Source of the DNA: Desulfobacteraceae bacterium
GTDB lineage: Bacteria; Desulfobacterota; DSM-4660; Desulfatiglandales; Desulfatiglandaceae
Reading direction: 5' to 3'
Assembly (NCBI GenBank): GCA_011042035.1
Contig: DQZA01000129.1
Coordinates: forward strand, 1 to 5,055
DNA length: 5,055 bases
The position numbers and the translations under genes are program-made. Below are positions 1-5,055 of this stretch, in pieces; the stretch's first letter is position 1, and every line of letters starts with the position of its first letter. The notes under the pieces were generated by a model. The model was not told the origin of the DNA. It worked only from the letters and a program-made list of their open reading frames with translations, and did no database searches.

Positions 1-822
1 GAAGACCAGTGTGATATATGGAATTACTTCCCTGAGGGACGTGGAGACGTAACCTCCCGTAAAGGTTTCCAGCAGGCCAATTATGATGCCGCCTAAAATT
101 GCACCTCCAATGCTGTCAAGCCCGCCTAAAATGACAACGGGAAATACCTTTAATCCAATTGAGCTCAGCTCATGCACGTTGACTCCATTGATGATCCCCA
201 AAACTATGCCGCTCATCGCACACACAAGGGCAGCAATCGCCCATGACATGGCAAAAACCCTCCGGACATGAACTCCCAGGGAAAGGGCCGCAGGCTGGTT
301 GTCGGCAACTGACCTCATGTAGATACCCTGGGAAGAGTACTTAAAAAAGAAACCAAAAAGAGCCAAGAAAATAATCCCTATGATGAAGGTCGCCACATAC
401 ACGGAAGGTATTTCTATGTTGCCCCAGTGAATTGTGAGGCTTTCGGGCAAGAAATGCGGATAACTCTGTGTGTCGCCACCAAAAATAAATAGAAGCAGAC
501 CCTTGAACATAGCAGCAAGACCCACGGTGAGCATAATAACTTCAATCAGTGCCTCGCCTATGAGGGGCCTCAGAAAGAGTCTCTCAATTATGAATCCCAA
601 GGCGAAACTCCCTACAAGGGTGAGGCCAAAGGCAACTATGATCGGGAGCTTGGCCCATACTGAAAGGGCGAGGAATATGAATGCTCCTATGGCCAGCAAT
701 TCACCATGGGCAAAGTTGAGCACACTGCTGGACTTGAAGATCATCACGAAGCCCAGGGCGGAAAGGGCATACAAAAAACCTATGGAAAGACCATTGACCA
801 AGAGCTGAAAAAAGAATTCCAT
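1..822 (-). CDS. livH: LivH-type ABC transporter permease (C-terminus cut by window edge)
   Basis: Inner-membrane permease subunit of a branched-chain amino acid type (HAAT family) ABC importer. It should pair with a LivM-like permease to form the translocation channel. The frame is open without a stop from the ATG at 822 to base 1, giving 274 residues. LivH proteins are usually about 290-310 residues, so only some 15-35 residues should be missing. The N-terminus is a hydrophobic helix (about residues 5-29) followed by the family hallmark LNFAHGE (35-41). Further hydrophobic segments lie near 42-58, 60-80, 94-115, 140-160, 190-212 and 226-252. A conserved RPLIGE stretch is at 85-90 and RSVADNQPAA at 170-179. 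The cytoplasmic coupling loop is at about 232-252 (GGLDSIGGAILGG, then E252), which is where the ATPase docks. The gene lies 65 nt after the acyl-CoA ligase stop and has its own strong ribosome binding site. The LivH family call is firm. The transported substrate is unknown and need not be an amino acid. Confidence 0.93.
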   Translation of the reverse strand, partial: MEFFFQLLVNGLSIGFLYALSALGFVMIFKSSSVLNFAHGELLAIGAFIFLALSVWAKLPIIVAFGLTLVGSFALGFIIERLFLRPLIGEALIEVIMLTVGLAAMFKGLLLFIFGGDTQSYPHFLPESLTIHWGNIEIPSVYVATFIIGIIFLALFGFFFKYSSQGIYMRSVADNQPAALSLGVHVRRVFAMSWAIAALVCAMSGIVLGIINGVNVHELSSIGLKVFPVVILGGLDSIGGAILGGIIIGLLETFTGGYVSTSLREVIPYITLVF

Positions 823-830
823 ATTTAAAA

Positions 831-840
831 GTTTCCTCCT
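831..840 (-). promoter_or_regulatory. Ribosome binding site of the LivH gene, in the 65-nt ligase-livH gap
   Basis: On the minus strand AGGAGGAAAC is followed by an A/T-rich spacer (TTTTAAAT) and the ATG at 822. The core AGGAGG (840-835) ends 12 nt before the start, a slightly long spacing. This site supports the chosen livH start. The rest of the gap (841-887) shows no promoter or terminator. The only structure is a weak 4-bp CCGC/GCGG pairing just upstream of the site, so readthrough from the ligase gene is expected. Confidence 0.75.
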
Positions 841-887
841 TTTCCGCTATTGTTCTTGCGGTGGATACTTCCTTATTGTCCCAGACG

Positions 888-2834
888 TCAAACTTCCAGG
901 ATCCTCACAGTCGTCTCAATGGTGCCTATTGTTCCGTCCCTGTAACGGACCTCACCTTTAACTGGCAACTCTTTCTTGTCTGAATACATTACATCGATTA
1001 GGTCCTTATACTGTTTAGATACAAAGCCACGGCGTACCTTGCCGGTGCGGGTAAGCTCCTCGTCATCAGCGTCCAGCAGTTTGTATAGAAGGATAAATTT
1101 GACAATTTGCATTGGCCCGGTAAGCTGAGTATTAACCTCCTTAATCTCTCCCCTTATCAATTCCTCCACCGCTGGTTGTTGGGACAAATCCGTATAAGTG
1201 GTATATGGTATTCTTCTCTCTTCTGCCCAGTTTCCCACGTTCCCGAAATCTATGTTGATAAATGCAGTGATATAAGGTTGACCCTCACCCCAGATTACAG
1301 CCTCTTTGATATATGGGCTAAACTTCAAGCGGGTTTCAATGAAGTCGGGTGAAAAGGCTTCCCCTTCCCTTGTGCGCATTATGTCTTGCTTGCGCCCTAT
1401 TATGAGGAGATGACCATCATCATCAAGGTAGCCTGCATCACCGGTATGGAACCATCCGTCCTTCAAGGTCTCGGCAGTGGCCTCGGGACTTTCGTAATAT
1501 CCCTTAAAGACCGACTTGCTTTTTACAATAACTTCCTGGTCTTCGGCAATGCGCACCTCCGTTCTGGGCAGGGGTTTACCCACTGTTTCAGGCTTGACCT
1601 CGCCATCGGGCTGCACCTGAAAGATGCCGCCTGCCTCAGTGAGACCATAACACTGTTTCAGGTTCAAGCCATTGGCACGGAAAAACCTTATGACGTCCGG
1701 GCTGATGGGATGCCCCCCTGTATATGCAGCGCGAAATCCCAGACAGCCCACCCTGTCCATCAATGGCAGCGATACAATTCTATAAGCGAGCCATTTTAGG
1801 GCCCGTAGGTGGCCAGGTACAGGCTTGCCTTCTGATTCGAGGTCAACAGCGGCGCCTCCAATTCTTTGAGAAAGGTTATATAGCCATCTCTTGATAAATC
1901 CCGCATCGCTGATCTTGACTCTTATGGTGGAGGCTAGGTCCTCCCAAAATCTGGATGACGTCACTATTACAGTTGGGCCTATCTCCCTAAAATCCTGGGT
2001 TGCGGTTTCAAGGGTCTCGGGGAAATTCATTACCATTCCCCCCGGCAGGGTGATGCCCAGGCCCCACATCTGGTCAACAATCCATGCAGTTGGGGTTATG
2101 GAGATCCAGTTATCCCCAATACCAATAGGGGCAGTCTCCAACCACTTGCGGCCCATCTCCAGAAGGTTCTCGTGGGCCAGCATTACCATCTTGGGAAGCC
2201 CTGTAGTACCTGATGTCATTAACATCAGGGCGATATCCTGTGGCTTTCCCTCCCATAGCTCCTTAATGAAAAGCTCGGGTTGTTCTTCATCCAGTTCCTC
2301 GCCGAGCTCAAGTAATTGAGCGAAGCTAATGAGCCATGGGTTGTCTCGGTAATTCCTCATCCCAGTGGGGTCAATATAAATGACCATCTCCACGTCTGGA
2401 AGTTGTTCTCTCTCGGCGAGGAGCTTGTCCACTTGTTCTTGATCTTGGGCAAAAACGAACCGCGCTTTCACCCTGTTCAGACCGTAGACTAGCTCCTTGG
2501 CCACGGCAGAAGTGAATAAGGGGATGGTCACCGCACCCATGGCCTGTGCGCCCAACTCGCTGAACAGCCACTCTACATGATTATCTAAAATAAGGCCCAC
2601 GTTGTCTCCCCTCTGAAGTCCAAGGGACTTCAGTCCAAGGCCAGCCATCTTTGAATAGCGGAAATAATCTTTCCACGTAAAGGTTTCCCATATGCCGTAA
2701 GCCTTTTCGCGGAGAGCAATGTGGGTGTCACCAAGGCGTTCCGCCTGCTTGGAAAGGATCTGAGGGATGGTATACTGATCCAAGGAAGCCAAAAATTCGC
2801 GGTCGACTCTTCGGATATTCTTGTCTTCACTCAT
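888..2834 (-). CDS. AMP-forming acyl-CoA synthetase, long-chain type (ANL superfamily)
   Basis: Activates a carboxylic acid to an acyl-adenylate with ATP and then transfers it to coenzyme A, in the cytoplasm. From the ATG at 2834 the protein has 648 residues, typical of long-chain (FAA1/FadD15-like) synthetases. The ANL motifs occur in order: ATP-binding P-loop TSGTTGLPK (207-215), the GG-P-SP stretch before the adenylate motif (373-379), YGLTE (396-400), HTGD with the ribose-binding Asp (463-466), hinge GRKQD (480-484) and C-terminal TGKVRR with the likely catalytic Lys at 599. There are no signal peptide or membrane segments. An in-frame GTG at 2876 would add 14 residues and overlap the livG stop by 20 nt. 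ATG 2834 is preferred because the protein then begins MSEDKN, but neither start has a strong ribosome binding site. The residue after the P-loop Lys is Met (216) where Gly is usual. Its place between LivG and LivH genes suggests it activates the imported substrate. Chain length or aromatic specificity cannot be read. Confidence 0.93.
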   Translation of the reverse strand: MSEDKNIRRVDREFLASLDQYTIPQILSKQAERLGDTHIALREKAYGIWETFTWKDYFRYSKMAGLGLKSLGLQRGDNVGLILDNHVEWLFSELGAQAMGAVTIPLFTSAVAKELVYGLNRVKARFVFAQDQEQVDKLLAEREQLPDVEMVIYIDPTGMRNYRDNPWLISFAQLLELGEELDEEQPELFIKELWEGKPQDIALMLMTSGTTGLPKMVMLAHENLLEMGRKWLETAPIGIGDNWISITPTAWIVDQMWGLGITLPGGMVMNFPETLETATQDFREIGPTVIVTSSRFWEDLASTIRVKISDAGFIKRWLYNLSQRIGGAAVDLESEGKPVPGHLRALKWLAYRIVSLPLMDRVGCLGFRAAYTGGHPISPDVIRFFRANGLNLKQCYGLTEAGGIFQVQPDGEVKPETVGKPLPRTEVRIAEDQEVIVKSKSVFKGYYESPEATAETLKDGWFHTGDAGYLDDDGHLLIIGRKQDIMRTREGEAFSPDFIETRLKFSPYIKEAVIWGEGQPYITAFINIDFGNVGNWAEERRIPYTTYTDLSQQPAVEELIRGEIKEVNTQLTGPMQIVKFILLYKLLDADDEELTRTGKVRRGFVSKQYKDLIDVMYSDKKELPVKGEVRYRDGTIGTIETTVRILEV

Positions 2835-2856
2835 GTTTAAGTATTCTTCACCAATT

Positions 2857-3684
2857 TTATAGTTTATGGGTATCACCCAGGTAGGCCTTGATTACCTGAG
2901 GATGATTTTGGATAAAGTCAGGTGCTCCCTCTGCGATTTTTACACCAAAATCTAAAACCACGATGCGCTGGGAAATACTCATCACAATGGACATGTCGTG
3001 CTCCACCAAGATCATGGTCTGGTTCCAGGCCTCGTTTAGCTCCATGAGAAACCTGACCATATCTTCTTTTTCTTCTAGGGTCATACCTGCAAAGGGCTCA
3101 TCGAGAATGAGCAGCTTGGGTTCGAGGGCCAAGGCCCGCCCAAGTTCGACCCTTTTTCGCATACCATAGGGAAGGGACCCAACCAGTTGTTTTCGAATAG
3201 ACTGCATTTCGAGGAAGTCAATGAGTTCCTCTAGCACCTCGCGGTGCCGGACCTCCTCTTCCCGCACACCCTTGGTGAAGAAGGCGGCCTTGGCCACGCC
3301 ATATTGACAATGGACATGGCGTGCCAGGAGCATATTGGCAAGGACCGTCATTCCTGGGAAAAGCTCGATATTCTGGTAGGTTCTCCCAATCCCCAACTTT
3401 GTAAGGTGATGCGGGGGCATTCTAGTAATCTCTTGATCATTGAAAAATATTTGCCCTTCCTGGGGCTTGTAGTATCCGGTGATGGAGTTGAGAAGACTGG
3501 TCTTTCCAGCCCCATTGGGGCCAATAATGGCCATTAGCTCGCCAGTTCGCACCGACAGATCGATCTTGTTTAGGGCTGTGATACCCCCAAACCTCAAAGT
3601 TAAAGTTTTCACCTCCAGGTCCGCCCGGCGATCTTCCGGGCGGACGGAGGCGAAAATGCTTGGTTCTCCACGAAATGCTTTCAT
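2857..3684 (-). CDS. livG: LivG-type ABC transporter ATP-binding protein
   Basis: Cytoplasmic ATPase that powers the branched-chain amino acid type importer. It has 275 residues, with all ABC motifs in order: Walker A GPNGAGKT (55-62), Q-loop Gln104 in RTYQN, signature LPYGMRKRVE (171-180), Walker B LLILDEP with catalytic Glu196, the LivG-characteristic AGM after the D-loop (199-201), and switch His229 in VEHDMS. The insert between Q-loop and signature (about 120-168) is the long LivG type, distinguishing it from the shorter LivF. The signature deviates from the LSGGQ consensus: Pro replaces Ser and Met replaces Gln. The conserved fold begins at about residue 23 (LEVKTLTLRFGG). Residues 1-22 are an extra, poorly conserved leader partly encoded by a strong stem-loop. 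The start ATG at 3684 overlaps the binding-protein stop (ATGA), with a modest AAGGTG ribosome site 11 nt upstream, indicating translational coupling. Confidence 0.94.
   Translation of the reverse strand: MKAFRGEPSIFASVRPEDRRADLEVKTLTLRFGGITALNKIDLSVRTGELMAIIGPNGAGKTSLLNSITGYYKPQEGQIFFNDQEITRMPPHHLTKLGIGRTYQNIELFPGMTVLANMLLARHVHCQYGVAKAAFFTKGVREEEVRHREVLEELIDFLEMQSIRKQLVGSLPYGMRKRVELGRALALEPKLLILDEPFAGMTLEEKEDMVRFLMELNEAWNQTMILVEHDMSIVMSISQRIVVLDFGVKIAEGAPDFIQNHPQVIKAYLGDTHKL
3612..3650 (-). repeat. Strong GC-rich stem-loop inside the 5' end of livG
   Basis: Two perfectly complementary 10-nt arms, 3619-3628 (GTCCGCCCGG) and 3636-3645 (CCGGGCGGAC), flank a 7-nt loop (3629-3635). Beyond a 2-nt bulge (AG, 3617-3618) the pairing continues with 5 more base pairs, CCTCC (3612-3616) with GGAGG (3646-3650). 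In the mRNA the structure begins 34 nt after the livG ATG and about 30 nt after the binding-protein stop. It encodes roughly residues 12-25 of LivG, the non-conserved N-terminal leader. No U-run follows on the transcribed strand, so it is not a classical intrinsic terminator. It could be an RNA-stability or processing element, or a palindromic repeat inserted in frame. The function is not known. Confidence 0.8.
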
Positions 3685-4886
3685 CGAATTATCTGCACCT
3701 TTTCTTTGCCAGGTTCCCAGAAGTTGGTCAGCGGTGTGTATGTCCCATCTTCATGAATCTGGACTATTCTGGCCTTGAATGAAGCATTGTGATCAGTATT
3801 GGTGTAGGTTACAGGGGGGACAAGGCCTCCAAAGTCTTCATTTCTGAAGGTCTGGAGGGCCTGGTTTATGGTGATGTTGCTAACCTTACCAAATTTTTCC
3901 TGCGCTCTCTCAAATCCCCTTACCATGATGGCTGCAACGGCTACGCCCTCCCAGTAAGATGCGTCAAAGGAGCTGACCGTCTTGTAGCGATCCCACAGGG
4001 TCTTGAGCAGCTTGTAACCAAGGCTGTTGTCTGAAGGCAAGCAACCGGGGAACTGCATGAACATGCGATCCCTGATGAGGCCTTTGCCTCGGCGGAAGAA
4101 ATCAGGATCGGTAGAAGTCCAGGTGCCAAAGAAGGGGACCTTGTAATTTACCCTGTCTGCGGACTGAAGTGCCATAATGATGGCAGAGGGCAGGCACTGC
4201 ACTACGATGTACTCGGCGCCCTTTTGTTTGAGGCGCAACAGCTCTGTGTTCAGATCCAGGGTCTTGGGAGGGAATTCCTCAATGTCAACGATATTGATGT
4301 TATGTTTTGCAGCATAGGCCTTGCAGGGTCCATGAATGGATTTGCCGTATGCGTTGTTGTATGTCAACAGTCCTACCTTCGGGGCCCCGGGGCCCTTGTT
4401 GATATTCTTGATGTACTCAAGAAGCGCGTAGCTGTCCATTATATAGCTTCCGAAGGGAAGGTATGCATAATCAATAGGAGGTTTAAGGAAACCCTGGTAA
4501 GTGGAGTAATTAATATCTGGGGTTTTGTATTTTTGAAAAATGGGTTTGCACATGATTCCTGCGCCAGCATCCCAGGTGGCTATCATGTCCATTTTGTCTT
4601 GAGTGCAGAATTTCTTTACATATTTGATGGCCTCAGGAACCTTGTAGGCGTGGTCCACGACGGTTAGATCGATTTTGTTTCCGGCAACACCACCCTTAAC
4701 CTCATTAATGTACCTCATGTAATCTTTCATGCCTTTGGCATGAAATTGACCCCATGTGGAAGCTGGGCCGGTCAGGTTAATTACTGCTCCCACCTTAATG
4801 GCCTTGGCATGGGCTGGGCTCACGCCACAAAACACTAGAGCCATTACAAATACAAGTGCCATTGCCGAAATAAAGAATTTCCGCAT
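3681..4886 (-). CDS. livK: Periplasmic substrate-binding protein of a branched-chain amino acid type ABC transporter
   Basis: Secreted ligand-binding component that delivers substrate to the LivH/LivM-type permease. It has 401 residues. The N-terminus is a Sec signal peptide: basic MRKFF, a hydrophobic core (about 6-20), and a cleavage site after AHA at residue 27. Cys20 lies in the hydrophobic core, but LVFC is not a good lipobox, so a soluble periplasmic protein is more likely than a lipoprotein. The mature part opens with the type-1 periplasmic binding protein pattern IKVGAVINLTGPAS (30-43). Other family features are the WDAGAG loop (105-110), the second-lobe strand VGLLTYNNAYGKS (171-183) and the YWEGVAVAA helix (311-319). 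At about 374 residues the mature form is somewhat longer than LivJ/LivK of enterobacteria (about 345). It has five cysteines (94, 113, 188, 231, 282), a fairly high number for a periplasmic protein. The start is set by a very strong ribosome site. The gene symbol reflects family only; context with a CoA ligase suggests an organic acid ligand. Confidence 0.92.
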   Translation of the reverse strand: MRKFFISAMALVFVMALVFCGVSPAHAKAIKVGAVINLTGPASTWGQFHAKGMKDYMRYINEVKGGVAGNKIDLTVVDHAYKVPEAIKYVKKFCTQDKMDMIATWDAGAGIMCKPIFQKYKTPDINYSTYQGFLKPPIDYAYLPFGSYIMDSYALLEYIKNINKGPGAPKVGLLTYNNAYGKSIHGPCKAYAAKHNINIVDIEEFPPKTLDLNTELLRLKQKGAEYIVVQCLPSAIIMALQSADRVNYKVPFFGTWTSTDPDFFRRGKGLIRDRMFMQFPGCLPSDNSLGYKLLKTLWDRYKTVSSFDASYWEGVAVAAIMVRGFERAQEKFGKVSNITINQALQTFRNEDFGGLVPPVTYTNTDHNASFKARIVQIHEDGTYTPLTNFWEPGKEKVQIIR

Positions 4887-4890
4887 GATA

Positions 4891-4900
4891 CCTCCTCCTC
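4891..4900 (-). promoter_or_regulatory. Strong ribosome binding site of the binding-protein gene
   Basis: On the minus strand GAGGAGGAGG is followed by TATC and the ATG at 4886. The repeated AGG units allow AGGAGG registers ending 4 or 7 nt before the start, so the site can engage the ribosome in more than one position. It is much stronger than the sites of livG and the ligase, which fits the usual need for excess binding protein over membrane subunits. Confidence 0.85.
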
Positions 4901-4912
4901 AATTGTAATGTT

Positions 4913-4928
4913 ATTGCCCAAATTGCCC
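4913..4928 (-). repeat. Short direct repeat GGGCAAT in the leader
   Basis: GGGCAAT occurs twice on the minus strand (4928-4922 and 4919-4913), 9 nt apart, within the untranslated leader 13 nt upstream of the Shine-Dalgarno block. It could be a protein- or RNA-binding site affecting translation, or chance. The rest of the 169-nt gene-free stretch (4887-5055) holds the promoter and ribosome site described separately. No riboswitch, tRNA or terminator was recognised in it. Confidence 0.3.
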
Positions 4929-4985
4929 CTAACCTGTGTACTTACCCTTCTATCACCAGCCTTTCATAGTAGAATTAACTGCTGG

Positions 4986-5015
4986 AATCTAATTTATTCC
5001 TGTTGTAATTGTCAA
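4986..5015 (-). promoter_or_regulatory. Candidate sigma-70 promoter of the operon
   Basis: On the minus strand a perfect -35 box TTGACA (5015-5010) is followed after 18 nt by TAGATT (4991-4986; 4 of 6 matches to TATAAT), or after 17 nt by TTAGAT (4992-4987; 3 of 6). Transcription would start near 4979, giving a leader of about 90 nt. Upstream lie an A/T-rich stretch (TATTATAT) and a run of eight A (5038-5031), which could act as an UP-element. This is the only good promoter-like sequence seen upstream of the four genes. The -10 box is weak, so activation by a regulator is possible. Confidence 0.5.
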
Positions 5016-5055
5016 GATATAATAGTCAGCTTTTTTTTGCAAGTTAGACGCTACA

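Noticed and set aside
83..808. Plus-strand frames at 83-271 and 470-808
   Set aside because: They are Pro/Ser/Lys-rich shadows of the LivH permease, whose minus-strand reading has clear family motifs.
1386..2319. Two open plus-strand frames (1386-1799 and 1891-2319) antisense to the acyl-CoA synthetase
   Set aside because: The translations are low-complexity shadow sequence with no recognisable domains, while the minus-strand frame carries all ANL motifs.
3508..3525. Short GCCCC-ATT-GGGGC inverted repeat in livG
   Set aside because: It encodes the Walker A motif (GPNG), and codon constraint explains the symmetry.
3612..3650. The livG stem-loop as an intrinsic terminator
   Set aside because: The transcribed strand continues GTGAAAACTTTAAC after the stem, with no U-run, and the coding frame continues through it.
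4224..4667. Open plus-strand frame of 147 codons antisense to the binding-protein gene
   Set aside because: It lies wholly inside a well-supported gene on the other strand, has no convincing ribosome site and resembles no recognised family.
4953..4967. Tiny leader reading frame (Met-Lys-Gly-Trp-stop) upstream of the binding-protein gene
   Set aside because: It has no Shine-Dalgarno sequence, and four codons are too few to separate from chance.
5025..5040. Run of eight T on the plus strand as a terminator of a gene entering from the left
   Set aside because: No GC-rich stem precedes it and no plus-strand gene is present. It fits better as an A-tract upstream of the minus-strand promoter.
1..5055. 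CRISPR array, insertion sequence, tRNA/rRNA gene or toxin-antitoxin pair
   Set aside because: Nothing of these kinds is seen. Four contiguous metabolic/transport genes fill almost the whole window.

Overview
The window holds four tightly packed genes, all read on the minus strand, so the operon runs from the right edge towards the left. In transcription order they are: a secreted type-1 periplasmic binding protein of the branched-chain amino acid family (LivK/LivJ-like, 4886-3681), a LivG-type ABC ATPase (3684-2857), an AMP-forming long-chain-type acyl-CoA synthetase (2834-888, with a possible upstream GTG start at 2876), and a LivH-type inner-membrane permease (822 to the left edge, C-terminus cut off). 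A second permease (LivM) and a second ATPase (LivF) would be expected beyond the left edge; they are not visible here.

The right end (4887-5055) has no gene. It contains a candidate sigma-70 promoter (perfect TTGACA -35 box), an A-tract upstream of it, a leader of about 90 nt and a very strong Shine-Dalgarno sequence. No transcription terminator is visible anywhere. The gene junctions are an ATGA stop/start overlap, a 22-nt gap (or a 20-nt overlap if the GTG start is used) and a 65-nt gap, which suggests one transcription unit.

The gene content suggests uptake coupled to activation. The binding protein would capture a ligand in the periplasm, the LivHM/LivGF-type transporter would import it using ATP, and the ligase would convert it to a CoA thioester in the cytoplasm. 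A CoA ligase inside a liv-type operon points to a carboxylic acid (fatty, aromatic or other organic acid) as substrate rather than an amino acid. This is inferred from context; the ligand cannot be read from the sequence.

Mid-range GC content, a Gram-negative export signal and the style of these proteins suggest an acid-degrading anaerobe such as a member of Desulfobacterota (former Deltaproteobacteria). That placement is inference with moderate to low confidence. The most unusual non-coding signal is a strong GC-rich stem-loop (3612-3650) inside the 5' end of the ATPase gene, about 30 nt past the binding-protein stop codon.
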